In this document: piece by piece, positions 24,120 to 34,615 of the stretch
Layout: every line of letters begins with the position of its first letter
Position numbering within the stretch: the first letter of the stretch is position 1
The notes under the pieces: model-generated
Seen by the model: the letters and a program-made list of their open reading frames with translations, nothing else
Told to the model about the DNA's origin: nothing
The model's database searches: none
Program-made: the position numbers and the translations under genes
NCBI GenBank assembly: GCA_947462335.1
Contig: OX381716.1
Coordinates: 10,054,861-10,118,860 of the forward strand
Source: Harmothoe impar
Taxonomy: Eukaryota > Annelida > Polychaeta > Phyllodocida > Polynoidae
DNA length: 64,000 bases
Direction of reading: 5' to 3'

Positions 24120-27100
24120 ATGATAATGGTGAGTACAAACTAAAGTTACTTTTTTTCAAAACAAAACATATTAAATATCGGTATGTAGCAATGCATAAAT
24201 ATTTATTAACTATATTACTATTGCTTGCAAACAGCATAATACGCTAGAACGAAAGTACCACTATCAGTACAAAGTATTATATATTATATCCCTATTTTCT
24301 TTTATATATCTGAATATATATTTTCCCTTTTATTTGTATAACTCGCTTTTTGTTCAGATACAACAGGTTGATCTTGTCAGGCCACGGGAGTTTTTTCTTT
24401 TCCTTTCCTTCATCTGCCACATTTTCTTTCTGTAAATACAGATAACTAAACATTTAATTTATTTTCATTTTATTTTATTTATACAGGAGAAGAAGTGTAA
24501 CTTTTGCGGTCGTCAGTTTGCATCTAGCTTGACTAGAAGAAGACATGAGGATTCATGCACAGGGAGACAATATCAGTGCACTATTTGTAATGCACTTTTG
24601 TCCTGTCGTCGTTCTCTCAGCAATCATCAATCTTGCTGTCAAAAGAGACTTCAAAATGAAACATATCAGGAGGCAGAGAGAAGAGTTTTGGAAATTCAAT
24701 CACGACTATTACAACAGCAAATGGAACAAATCCATGATGATGATGATGTTCCTGCACATCAATCAAGTGGAGCGTGTAAATCAAAATGCATTTCTTGTAA
24801 AACAACTGGTAACATAAAAAGGACGGGGTATACATGTGGTAAATGCAGACGACATTTCTTAGACATTAAGCTGTTTCAAAAACATTTTCAATCACATCAT
24901 CGCCATAAGAAACCTTCATGTGTGTGTCATGTATGTCATGCAACTTTTAACACTTATGCAGAACTCTCATGCCATAATCAGACTGAACATGTCATCAATT
25001 TGCCTTCCACTAAACAGAAATTTAAGTGTGACGATTGTGATGATACCTTTGATGTTCATTACAAACTTCATGAACATAGAGTAAAGTTTCACCATCAGCG
25101 CAATGGTGTGGATACATTAGATAACCCTGACCTGAAAATGCCTTGGGAAAAAGACAGGAACGTTGATCCACCCTGGGTTGCTCGGGACATTCACGGGAAC
25201 AGCAGCACGGATTTGCAATTCAAACACATATATCAGGAAAACCGTAATACTATACACGCTACGCATGATGCCGGAATAGTAAGAGCTGTATATAATTTCC
25301 CCATAGATGATTTCATTGGATATATCAGTATAATGAAACCACAATTAGAGCAAATAATGCTGACAGAAACTCATTCTTTCAAAGTGAATGTCGCATTTGG
25401 ATCAATTTTGAGGAACATAGAAACAGGGGAATATAGATACTACACTGCGTATTACAACAATACCATTCTTGACAGACCATTCCGAATTTCAAAACATGAC
25501 GATGTCCAACTTTTGCTACGGGATTTAGAGCAAAATGCTACAATGGAAAACATTACAAAAGCTCGCGAATCCACCAAATGGCAGAAAGTTTATATCACAA
25601 ATATAACTTATTTTGTTTACAGAATGGGCTATATCATAGGTGCCGGTAGACAACAAAAACATTTTCAAAAAGTACCTAAATTTATATATAGGAACCGTAG
25701 CATCGTTTCTATGAATATATCAGGTGCTAGATCACAAGATAATCTGTGTGCTTTTCGATGTTTAGCATGGCTTATCAACAAAGAGAGAACCTTAGAAAAA
25801 AGAACAAAATCCTATTATCACCAATGGAGAACATATCAAGAAGCTATTGGAGTGACTGATTTACCTGTTCAATCTAAAAAATTCAAGGGGATAACTTTTC
25901 AAGATTTGCCAGATTTTGAAAAATGTTTTGACGTCCGACTTTATGTTTATTCGCTTTCTCAGGATGAAACATGTAAACGGGTGTATCATTCTATTTTTAC
26001 TGATCGAAATCAAGCAGACAGAACAATGTATTTAAATTTATATAAAAATCACTTCAGCTTAATAACAAATTTCGCTGCATATGCCAAGAAGTATGCATGT
26101 CCCTTCTGTGGAAGAGCTTTCACACGTTCATGTAAAATGAAAGACCATGAAAAAAACTGCAGTGATAGAGTAAAGTATAATTTCCCTGGAGGGATATACC
26201 ATCCACATCTGTCTATATTTGACCAGATTCAACAGACTTTAGGAATTACAACAGATCCGGCGCTGCAGTTTTTTCCTTGGTTTGCAGTATACGATTTTGA
26301 ATCGGTACTAAAACCTGTACACCAAAACAACGAGGAAGCTAACACCCAGTATATTACAGAACATATTCCAGTTTGTGTCAGTATATCATCCAATGTGGAA
26401 GGTTTCACTGATCCTCACTGTATTATAGATGAGGATCCTGATAATTTAGTGAAGGAGATGTGTGATTATTTGGAGAAAATTCAAGCTAAATCTTTTTATT
26501 TAGCTGAGGCAAGATGGTCGTCATATTACACAAAGTTAAAAGATAAACTTTCTGAATTTCCTATGGATGAAATTAACAGTGAAACAATGGATTCTCATAA
26601 CAGTGATATTATCAATCATCGTCCTGAAACAGTTGGAAATGTTGAAATACAACAAGATACTTATGTCTCATCTCATCATGACAGAACATCGACAATGGAT
26701 CATGAGGATACTAGAAAATTACACTCACACCGTACACAAAATGTAGTACATAGATTTGAAAACTACATGAAATGTTTACCAGTATTAGGTTTCAATTCTT
26801 CTAAATATGATTTAAATCTGATAAAAAAATATTTTCCAAAGCATTTACGTCTTGCTACAGATTGTGGGTATGTAGTAAAAAAATGTAACCAATATACAGC
26901 TATTTCCACCACCAAATTTAACTTTTTAGATATAACAAACTATTTAGCTGCAGCATGTTCATATTCTCGATTTTTACAAGCGTATGACATTCAAGAATCA
27001 AAAAGTTACTTTCCATACGAGTGGTTTGATGATGTTGAAAAGTTAAAGTACACCAAATTACCGCCATATGACGCATTCTATTCAAAATTAAAGAATTGTA

Positions 27101-29873
27101 ATGTATTAAATGCTGAACATGAAGAATGGATCTCAGCAGGAAGTAAAGGAACCCAACCCAGTACTGGAGAAAACAAATACATGGAATTACTCAAAATTTG
27201 GGAGGAAAAAGGAATGACTTTGTTCGAGCATTTCTTACAACATTATGCCAATTTAGACACTGGTCCATTTGTCAGTGGAGCTGAAAAGTTGCAAAAGTAT
27301 TATTTTGACATGGGGGTGGATGTGTTCAAAGTGGCAATATCCGCCCCTGGAGTCGCGAGACGTCTTCTCTTCAAGCATGCCAAGGAAAATAACAAATACT
27401 TCGCTAGTTTTAACAATACTCATCAGGATTTATTTCACAAGATAAAGAAGTGTGCTTTTGGTGGACCTAGCATTGTTTTCAAACGACACGCCAAAGTAGG
27501 AGAAACCTTTGTACGTGGAAATCCAGATCGTGTATGCAACAGTATTGAAGGATTTGACTGCAATGCTCTTTATCTATATGCTCTGGGAGAAGATCTACCG
27601 GTATTATTTCCTATAAGAAGACTGGAAGAAAGAAAATTTAAACCTGAAGTATCCTGGTCTCATCTGGAAATGTATCAATGGTTAAATTGGAAAGCAAAAA
27701 AAGAGGGAATTAAGATACAACATAAATTAAATTCTGGAAAAGAATTCCCTGTAGGACCTTATTTATTAGATGGATTTTCTGTTTCAAAAAATGCGAATGG
27801 AGAACCAATTTCAAAAGGATATGAATTCCATGGATGTTGGACTCACGGACATGACCCTGAGAAATGCGGATTCAATCGTGATGTAGACGGTAATCCTAAA
27901 TTTTCTACCACTGACACAACAATAGAGATGCAGAAAAAAAAGAGGAAAGCTACGTTGGAACGAGAAAAATATATTAGAAAAAGAAATATAGAATTGAACG
28001 TGATATATGAATGTGAATTTGCTCAGTTGAAGAAGGATAATCCTGACATCCGCAGTAGTATAAATGACATGTTTCCACAGTTTTATTTGAAATATCCACG
28101 TCCAGTCTCCACTCAAACCATACTAAATAACGTGGAAAATGGAACACTGACGGGATTTGTTCAGGTAGACATAAGGGTACCAGAAAAATGGTCTGAAGGT
28201 AAAGAACGAGATGTCAGTCCATATGATTATTTCAGCGAAATGGCTCCAATTTTCTGCAATTCTGAGGTACATTTCGACGACTGGGGACCAACTATGCAGA
28301 GTTATAGCCTATCCCATGATTCTGGCATGTTTTCAAACTCCCGAAAATTATTGGTAGGGGGAATGGGGGCTAAAAAGATTTTTCTTGCTACTAATTTGCT
28401 GAAATGGTATTTAGAGCGAGGATTGGAGGTTACTAGGGTGTATGATGTTGTGGAGTATCGCTTTGAGAAATGTTTTGAAGGATTTTGTGATTACATTTCT
28501 AACGCTAGACGGCAAGGCGATATTGATCCTTCTAAAGAAATATTAGGAGAAACTTGTAAAATTTTAGGTAATGCCTCATATGGTTCACTGCTATTGGATA
28601 AAACTAAACACAGTAATGTGAAATATGTACATTCTACACATGAGGCTCATTTAGCTGTAAACAATCCATCCTTTAAATCTGCTACTTCTTTACCCGGTGA
28701 AATGTATGAAATAGAAATGTCAAAGAAAAAATTGATCTTGATATTCCTATTCAATTAGCCTTCACCATATTGCAAAGTGCCAAGTTGAAAATGCTTGAAT
28801 TTTATTATGATTGTTTAGATTATTATATTGATCGTAAAGATTTCGAATTAACTCACATGGATACAGATAGTCTGTATCTTAGTATAGCCGGGACATCATT
28901 ACGTCAGGTAATAAAATCCTCAAAACTGAAAGAATTCGATGAGGCTATTTTCAATCGCTGTTATGATGTAGATTCGGAAGGAAAACCATTCAGAGCATCT
29001 AACGTAAACTGGTTTCCTAGACAATGTTGTGAAAAGCATATGAAATATGACAAGAGGGAACGCGGATTGTTTAAGCTAGAGGCAACAGGAACAGAAATCA
29101 TTGCTATAGCCCCCAAAACTTATCACCTATCTCGTGAAAATCAACCTGACTGTGTTAAAGCTAAAGGAATAAAGAAGTCAGGTATTGTAGACCCTAAAAC
29201 TTTATATGAAAACGCACTTATGCATCGTGTAACAGGATCTGCTGAAAACCTTGGATTTATATCAATTCAAAATTGTATTATGACTTACAAACAGATTCGT
29301 CGTGGATTTAATTTTTTTTATGTCAAAAGGACAGTTCTAGAAAATGGAATTGACACTATTCCTATTAAATCTGCTCTGAATCCGTGGGAGAAGTATAATA
29401 CATTTATTCTGAAACCTGAGAAACACTGTTTGTCTTTGGATTATCAGTCAGCGATGCAAAGACATGGATATATTTTTAGATCATGCTCTCACTTATTTTC
29501 ATATGAAATGGCGATATACAACGACAGAAATGACATAGCTGAGGACATATTAAAAGCTCGAAACCATGAGAAGGTAAGAAGCCTTGTCAAAACTTTACGT
29601 CTGAAAACTTCATGGTTCCATGACAGGGAAGAAATAATGTGTGATATTCTATGGCAAAAAATTACAATGTTGAAATTTCAGATAATATCAACATTAGTAG
29701 AAACAAAAGATTGTCTTATTGTTCAACCAGGATGTAGAAATGATGGATATTTTACTTGTGCACTGAGTGAAAAGATGAGTGAAATATCGCACCCCAGCAC
29801 TTTTCCTGGAGCTGATATGATGAGTGTGTTTTGGGACAATCTTAGAACTGATCCAGATTTCATGCAGCAGTAA
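24120..29873 (+). CDS. POLB: Protein-primed DNA polymerase B, frameshifted
   Basis: Replicates the element from a protein primer. Model: tiny first exon 24120-24128 (ATG, then donor ATG|GTGAGT), acceptor TTTATACAG, second exon from 24487. N-terminus: several C2H2/C2HC zinc fingers (24487-25100), including CNFC, CTIC, CGKC, CHVC and CDDC pairs. 'DNLCAFRCLAW' (25738-25770) is a family mark. Another zinc finger at 26096-26160. Exonuclease: ExoI DFE (26293-26301), ExoII NSSKYD (26794-26811). Polymerase: motif A DCNALYLY (27556-27579), motif B NASYGS (28570-28587), motif C DTDS (28860-28871), then a Lys/Tyr region near 29100. Frame 1 ends at 28758; motif C is in the -1 frame, entered within the A6 run 28726-28731 and open to 29873. 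Mutation, assembly error or slippage are all possible. Confidence 0.93.
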
Positions 29874-29964
29874 TATATTATACTGCGCAACGTATCTCAT
29901 GATTCATTCAGGGAGAAGCTACAGACAGTGCAACACATAACCACCTGTTTTCTCTTCATACAGA

Positions 29965-30663
29965 ATGGATCACTGTGTGGAAAAAATAAATGGAACCATT
30001 TTCCCTGCGTTGAAATCCCCATGCAACAGCTGTGTTTCTGGTGTCAGTGGAAGCGGAAAAACTACACTAGTTCACAAGATACTGAAGTTCAAAGATGCGA
30101 TTTATGACACGCCTGTACATGAAGTATTGTATTGTATGACTGTGGATCAGCCTCTTTTCAGTGAAATGCGTCAAACAGTGCCAGGAATCAAATTTAGAAG
30201 AGGAATACCTAACGAAGAAGATTTAAACATTTTCACAGATGGTTCTCGACATTGCATAGTAGTGTTAGATGATCTTATGGAAGAGGTAGTAAAGAGCGTG
30301 GAGGCTCAGAATTTGTTCACGAAATATGCTCATCATAAATTTATTTCTGTTCTGTATATTGCACAAAATCTATATGCTCAGGGAAAATGCAGTCGCAATC
30401 TTTCAATGAACACCCATTACTTCTTTGTATTATGTAATCCGAGGGATGTTAGTCAAATAAATGTATTAGCTAAACAAACAGGATTAGGTGATGTATTAAA
30501 GCTGAGTTATCGTGATTGTGTATTAAAAAAAGCATACGGATATCAACTTATTTCTCTTCACCCCGCTGACGTCAGTCGCCACATGTCATCCGATTCTCCT
30601 CGGTTAAGAGCTAGAATATTCACAAATATTTTTCCGGGGGAAAATCTTATCACGTATGAGTAA
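29965..30663 (+). CDS. ATP: A32/FtsK-HerA-like genome-packaging ATPase
   Basis: 232 residues. Walker A GVSGSGKTT at about 30040-30066, Walker B 'CIVVLDDLM' at about 30253-30279, followed by a sensor-like 'SVLYIAQNLYAQG' and 'THYFFVLCNPRD', the usual order in Polinton ATPases that are thought to pump DNA into capsids. The ATG at 29965 follows CTCTTCATACAG, a good 3' splice site, so the 5' UTR may be spliced. It lies 91 bp after the polymerase stop and in the same orientation. Length and motifs are normal; no damage seen. Confidence 0.93.
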   Translation: MDHCVEKINGTIFPALKSPCNSCVSGVSGSGKTTLVHKILKFKDAIYDTPVHEVLYCMTVDQPLFSEMRQTVPGIKFRRGIPNEEDLNIFTDGSRHCIVVLDDLMEEVVKSVEAQNLFTKYAHHKFISVLYIAQNLYAQGKCSRNLSMNTHYFFVLCNPRDVSQINVLAKQTGLGDVLKLSYRDCVLKKAYGYQLISLHPADVSRHMSSDSPRLRARIFTNIFPGENLITYE

Positions 30664-30687
30664 ACGGTATATGGGAGGGGGTCGGGG

Positions 30688-30695
30688 TATAAATA
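30688..30695 (+). promoter_or_regulatory. TATA box upstream of small conserved gene
   Basis: TATAAATA in 'ggggtataaatacc', 25 bp after the ATPase stop. A possible 5' UTR intron follows (donor GGTGAT|GTGAGC near 30747, acceptor CCATTTTAG near 30770) before the ATG at 30789. Confidence 0.7.
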
Positions 30696-30788
30696 CCGGT
30701 CGCATGCAGCGAGATGTCACTGTTTCATCGACATTGGTGATGTGAGCACCTTAACTTAGTTCCATTTTAGTTGACTTCTTTGCACATC

Positions 30789-31103
30789 ATGTCAAAAAGG
30801 CTGCGACAGTGTGAACATTACATCAGACTACTCATGTCATCTGACAATGTTCAAGGAGAAGCTTTGTTAGTAACAGCGTCAGACAAACAGGTGGAGTGTT
30901 TATCTGAAATTATTAGGAACGTCCTAACACTTCCAGTCAGCAAGAAAACAAAGGATATCATAAAATTACATCACAACACATTTATTACATTGGCTAACAA
31001 AGACATCACAGTTCAAAAAAGACTGGCATTAGTACAGAAGTCTCACCTTAAGATATTACATTTATTACTCTCTATAAAGAAGAAACTCATTCCATTGTTA
31101 TAA
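30789..31103 (+). CDS. Small basic Polinton protein of the recurring ~100-aa type
   Basis: 104 residues from ATG 30789. Rich in Lys/Leu, with the pattern 'EALLVTASDKQVECLSEI' followed by 'LTLPVSKKTKDII' and a C-terminal 'KILHLLLSIKKKLIPLL'. Short proteins with a TASDKQ-type motif and a hydrophobic basic tail recur next to capsid genes in many animal Polintons and adintovirus-like elements; some authors compare them with adenovirus core peptides, but the function is not established. It has its own TATA box upstream. From memory of the family, not a search. Confidence 0.7.
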   Translation: MSKRLRQCEHYIRLLMSSDNVQGEALLVTASDKQVECLSEIIRNVLTLPVSKKTKDIIKLHHNTFITLANKDITVQKRLALVQKSHLKILHLLLSIKKKLIPLL

Positions 31104-31124
31104 AGTAGGTATAATACATTGAAT

Positions 31125-32465
31125 ATGAGGAAATACATAACTTTACCTTTTGAGGAATATAGTAAATTGAAAAATCATGACCCTAATTCAAAATCCAGTG
31201 AACTTACCACATCTTCTGATGATCATGGCTCAACGGTCGGAGACGATCATACAACGGTGGAAGACGACCATACGGATCTGAAATCTCCTTCAACAAATGA
31301 CTCCCCGACCGTTGAGCCCTCAGAGGCGCTGCTTCAGCCACGTCGTCCTTCTCCTGCTCATGTGAATGCGTTAAAGTCTGCTCTGAATCATAAGAGTCCA
31401 GAGAACAGTCAGAGTGTGAAGCAGAAGTTGAAGGGGAAGGAGTCAAAATCAACCTCTTCCTTGGAGAGGCCAAATCCTTCAACACCTCACGTATCGACAG
31501 TTCAGCTTCCCGTGATTTCACACAGGATTGAACACCAAGGCGACTCACCAGTCCTTTCACCTGACGTTGTATCCCGGGAGGAAGAAATCGATCATAACGA
31601 GGGGGATCCAAACATTGGTCCGGATCATCATACCCGACGTCGTTGGAAGAGGCCTGGGGTTGATAAAAAGTCATTGATCCAGTCCTCGGAGGATCAGGGA
31701 ATAACACATCAGAACCAGATTCCGGTGGCACATAAGTCATATCGTAAAAACGGTCATCTTGTTGATAGAAAGGGGAGCTCGGATCAGCTTGTTGCATTAC
31801 ATCCTGACCAGAATGTAAAGGATTCCAATACTGTAAGGGATTCGGAATCATCGGTGGGTGAGACATTTCCCGAGGAGCAGGGCGCCAACTTGGAGAAGGT
31901 AGCATTAAAGAGGGACGTAAATCTTGAATCAGATCTTGAGAAGAAACCGGGTGAGTGGGGGTCGTTATGGAACGTGGTGAATCTTCGGAAACGTGCTCTG
32001 CATCAGATTTCAGCTCCCCTTGTTGTTGTTCAACCTGACTTATCTCAGGAGCAGAAGGAATCTCCGGTGTTACATTCAACACCCCTTGCACATCGGAACC
32101 AGGATTCAAAGGTAAATCGGTCGGGTACAGGTGAGAATGAACAGGAGCAGTGGAATCAGGTGACACTGGATCATTTGAACAAGGCATCTCAGTTGGCGGA
32201 TCGGGAGCATGAGATACTGCCTGTATCACTCTCTGCGCCGCTTCCGCCACCCGGCGTTCCGCCTGAAAGAAAAAAAAATAAACAGTTAAAATCATTACAA
32301 AAGGAGAAACAAGATATAGAGGATAACAGTTCATCTAAATCTTCATCAGGAGTAGGACAAAAAAAAGTTTTGCCTTCTTCCCTTATAACACGATATAACC
32401 CTCGTCCTAAAAGGATTAATGCAGGGACTCATAAAGAAGGCTGGAGAAGTGGATGGAAAAGCTGA
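31125..32465 (+). CDS. Long disordered Polinton protein, overlapped by antisense ORF
   Basis: 446 residues from ATG 31125 (22 bp after the previous stop). The N-terminus 'RKYITLPFEEYSKLK' resembles the opening of a Polinton protein found between the ATPase and integrase genes. The rest is low-complexity, hydrophilic and charged, with a near-repeat (TVGDDHTTVEDDHTD) and a basic C-terminus 'ITRYNPRPKRI'. First codon positions are G-rich and second positions A-rich, as expected for real coding on this strand. The segment is GC-richer than the neighbouring genes. Function unknown; a tegument/scaffold-like role is only a guess. See the antisense feature at 31208-32262. Confidence 0.65.
   Translation: MRKYITLPFEEYSKLKNHDPNSKSSELTTSSDDHGSTVGDDHTTVEDDHTDLKSPSTNDSPTVEPSEALLQPRRPSPAHVNALKSALNHKSPENSQSVKQKLKGKESKSTSSLERPNPSTPHVSTVQLPVISHRIEHQGDSPVLSPDVVSREEEIDHNEGDPNIGPDHHTRRRWKRPGVDKKSLIQSSEDQGITHQNQIPVAHKSYRKNGHLVDRKGSSDQLVALHPDQNVKDSNTVRDSESSVGETFPEEQGANLEKVALKRDVNLESDLEKKPGEWGSLWNVVNLRKRALHQISAPLVVVQPDLSQEQKESPVLHSTPLAHRNQDSKVNRSGTGENEQEQWNQVTLDHLNKASQLADREHEILPVSLSAPLPPPGVPPERKKNKQLKSLQKEKQDIEDNSSSKSSSGVGQKKVLPSSLITRYNPRPKRINAGTHKEGWRSGWKS
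31208..32262 (-). other. Antisense open segment with exon-like boundaries
   Basis: On the minus strand a frame of about 350 codons is open and bounded by a strong 3' splice site (TTTTTTTTCTTTCAG before 32262) and a consensus 5' splice site (GATGTG|GTAAGT after 31208). The product would be Pro/Ser/Asp-rich with a more ordered-looking part, 'RQVKGLVSRLGVQSC ... REAELSIREVLKDLASPRKR'. I find no convincing flanking exons on the minus strand, since neighbouring DNA is sense coding for + strand genes. It may be a real overlapping exon, an inverted segment, or chance. Confidence 0.35.
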
Positions 32466-32511
32466 AAAAAAAATTAAATAATTTAAAATTACATATGGTA
32501 TAACCACAGTC

Positions 32512-33669
32512 ATGGATAGTATCCCAGTATTGACCCAGTCTGAAAAGGAAAACGAAATCAGACAGTATTTGAACAGGATATATTATGATCCTACACATGC
32601 TGCCGGATTTACTGGTGCTGGAACTGTATATAAAGCTGTCAAGGCAGAAGGAAAACATAAAATATCCTTAAAGAAGATAAAGTCCTGGTTGGCATCACAA
32701 GACAGCTATGCATTGTTTAAACCAGCAAGAAAACGATTTGACCGTCCTAAAGTGATAGTGAGCTATAAAGATCAAATGTGGGATTGTGATTGTCTTTCCA
32801 TGAAATATAACACAGCTGACAACGATGGATATGGCTATATTTTAGTTTGTGTGGATGTTTTCACAAGATTTTTATACACACACAAACTTACAGCTTTACG
32901 CGGAGTTACGGTGAAGAAAGCATATGAAGATATTTTTCTGTACAATGAGAGGCCGAAAACTATAAGAACAGATCATGGTTCCGAGTTTGTAAATAAAACT
33001 ATGAAAGAATTTTTCATTTCTCAGAACATTAAACATTATTTAACTAGTAATGAGATAAAAACTTCTCATGGTGAACGTGTTATTCAGACCCTGAGAATGA
33101 GAATTGCTAGAATGTTTCGAGCACATAACAATTTTGATTGGGTAAATTATTTACATGAAATAACAAACGCATATAATAATTCAAACCATGCAGCACTTAA
33201 TTCCACTCCAAATGAAGCGATGTGTGCCACTGAAAAAACTGAGTTATGGCATTGGCAATATAAACGAAATGACAAAACAACAAAGACCGGTCCAAATACA
33301 TCATATAATTTTGATATAGGAGATAGAGTAAGGATATCATACTTGCGAGAAACATTTCACAGAGCATATGATCATTCCTGGAGTAAAATGATTTACACTA
33401 TTGTTCACAGACGGATGCATCAAGGTTTTCAAAAATATCAAATTAAGACATGGGACAATGAAAGTATTGTGGGAGAGTTTTATACAGAGGAATTACAAAA
33501 AGCTTTAATTGAAGGGGATGACCAAGCTATATATGAAGTGGAAGAAGAAATGAAAAGAAGAACAGTAGGACCCAAAAATAATAAACGTGTAGAGGTACTA
33601 GTCAAGTGGTTAGGGTGGAGCAAAAAGTATAACAGCTGGATTCCTGAATCACAACTGTCAGATGTGTAG
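32512..33669 (+). CDS. INT: Polinton DDE integrase with C-terminal chromodomain
   Basis: 385 residues, retrovirus-type rve integrase that joins the element's ends to target DNA and would generate the 6-bp duplications seen. N-terminal helical region, then catalytic core: first Asp in WDCDCLS (32782-32790), second Asp in RTDHGSE (32971-32973), Glu in HGERVIQ (33073-33075), 33 residues after the second Asp. Core ends with the typical 'NAYNNSNHAALNSTPNEAM'. The C-terminus (about 33529-33660) is a chromodomain, 'VEVLVKWLGWSKKYNSWIPE', likely to target chromatin. Intact, 46 bp after the previous ORF. Confidence 0.96.
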   Translation: MDSIPVLTQSEKENEIRQYLNRIYYDPTHAAGFTGAGTVYKAVKAEGKHKISLKKIKSWLASQDSYALFKPARKRFDRPKVIVSYKDQMWDCDCLSMKYNTADNDGYGYILVCVDVFTRFLYTHKLTALRGVTVKKAYEDIFLYNERPKTIRTDHGSEFVNKTMKEFFISQNIKHYLTSNEIKTSHGERVIQTLRMRIARMFRAHNNFDWVNYLHEITNAYNNSNHAALNSTPNEAMCATEKTELWHWQYKRNDKTTKTGPNTSYNFDIGDRVRISYLRETFHRAYDHSWSKMIYTIVHRRMHQGFQKYQIKTWDNESIVGEFYTEELQKALIEGDDQAIYEVEEEMKRRTVGPKNNKRVEVLVKWLGWSKKYNSWIPESQLSDV

Positions 33670-33691
33670 ATGACGCTGCACAGAACACATC

Positions 33692-34129
33692 ATGTATCTA
33701 CATCTCACATCTAAGGATATGTCAGGATTTCATTATCGGAATAAAGGGACCGATTTTGTAGTAACATTACCAAGTGCCCTTTTTTTTAGTCGTCATGAGA
33801 CTTGGAAAATTGGGATATTGGATTTCTACATTGATATACCCACAAAAATAGCTCTTCCAAAACATATCCTGACCAACCCAATTCATGTATGCTGTGACGT
33901 TGTTGAACCCTCAGTATTCAATGACACACAGGTCAACTTATTACTGTCTGTCAGATTGAAAGACTGCATCAAGAGTGTATTTGAACCTGGTCACGTGCGT
34001 TATGTACCACTGGCTCAAGAACGAATCACAAACCTGCATCTCTACTTAAAGGACAGCAGTGCAACGTCTCTCTCACTACAGCACGCTGTGACATACTGCA
34101 CACTTCACATCACCAAAAACAGCACATAG
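33692..34129 (+). CDS. Minor capsid (penton-like) protein
   Basis: 145 residues starting MYLHLTSKD. The opening 'YLHLTSKDM ... FVVTLP' followed by 'WKIGILDFYIDIP' matches the N-terminal pattern of Polinton minor capsid proteins, predicted single jelly-roll proteins that would sit at capsid vertices. It begins 22 bp after the integrase and directly precedes the basic protein and major capsid gene, the usual neighbourhood. Ends 'YCTLHITKN'. No damage seen. Confidence 0.8.
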   Translation: MYLHLTSKDMSGFHYRNKGTDFVVTLPSALFFSRHETWKIGILDFYIDIPTKIALPKHILTNPIHVCCDVVEPSVFNDTQVNLLLSVRLKDCIKSVFEPGHVRYVPLAQERITNLHLYLKDSSATSLSLQHAVTYCTLHITKNST

Positions 34130-34138
34130 ATATTCAAT

Positions 34139-34600
34139 ATGGTTTTAGTACCACTAGGTATAAGTGTCGCAGCATGGTCTAGGAGTATTGACCCTAAATC
34201 TAAAAGTAGGAGTGTATCACATGATAATTTCACAGATGAAACAGGATTACATTCTTTTCATAAAGTAAGGAGCTACAAAAAAGCCAAAGTACACAAGAGC
34301 TCAAACAAAACAATATCTCATCCTAACATTGTCTCTCCAGTTCAGCAAATATTAGAGCAAACTAAAGAAAAAGAAAAACGTGCAGATGGTCCAGACACAG
34401 AAAATATTACTTTCAACATGGCCGCTTCCAGTAGTACCGGGACAGGTGGCAGGAAAGGAAAAAAGAAGTCCGCCTCTTCTTCCGTGCGTAGTAATAAAAA
34501 GAAATCATCCTCTGCAGTAACTATAAAAAGACTGCAAAGGAAAAGAAAGTCACAGTCTACCACTACACTCGGTGTCAGTAAGAAGTCCAGGAAAAAGTAA
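34139..34600 (+). CDS. Basic core-like protein
   Basis: 153 residues, starts MVLVPLGISVAAW (a short hydrophobic/amphipathic N-terminus) and becomes very Lys/Arg/Ser-rich, ending 'KRLQRKRKSQS ... KKSRKK'. Placed between minor and major capsid genes with 9- and 15-bp gaps. Composition fits DNA condensation inside a particle or a pVI-like internal capsid protein; similar basic proteins occur at this place in other Polintons. No domain can be assigned from sequence alone. Confidence 0.7.
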   Translation: MVLVPLGISVAAWSRSIDPKSKSRSVSHDNFTDETGLHSFHKVRSYKKAKVHKSSNKTISHPNIVSPVQQILEQTKEKEKRADGPDTENITFNMAASSSTGTGGRKGKKKSASSSVRSNKKKSSSAVTIKRLQRKRKSQSTTTLGVSKKSRKK

Positions 34601-34615
34601 TCCAAATATAACATA

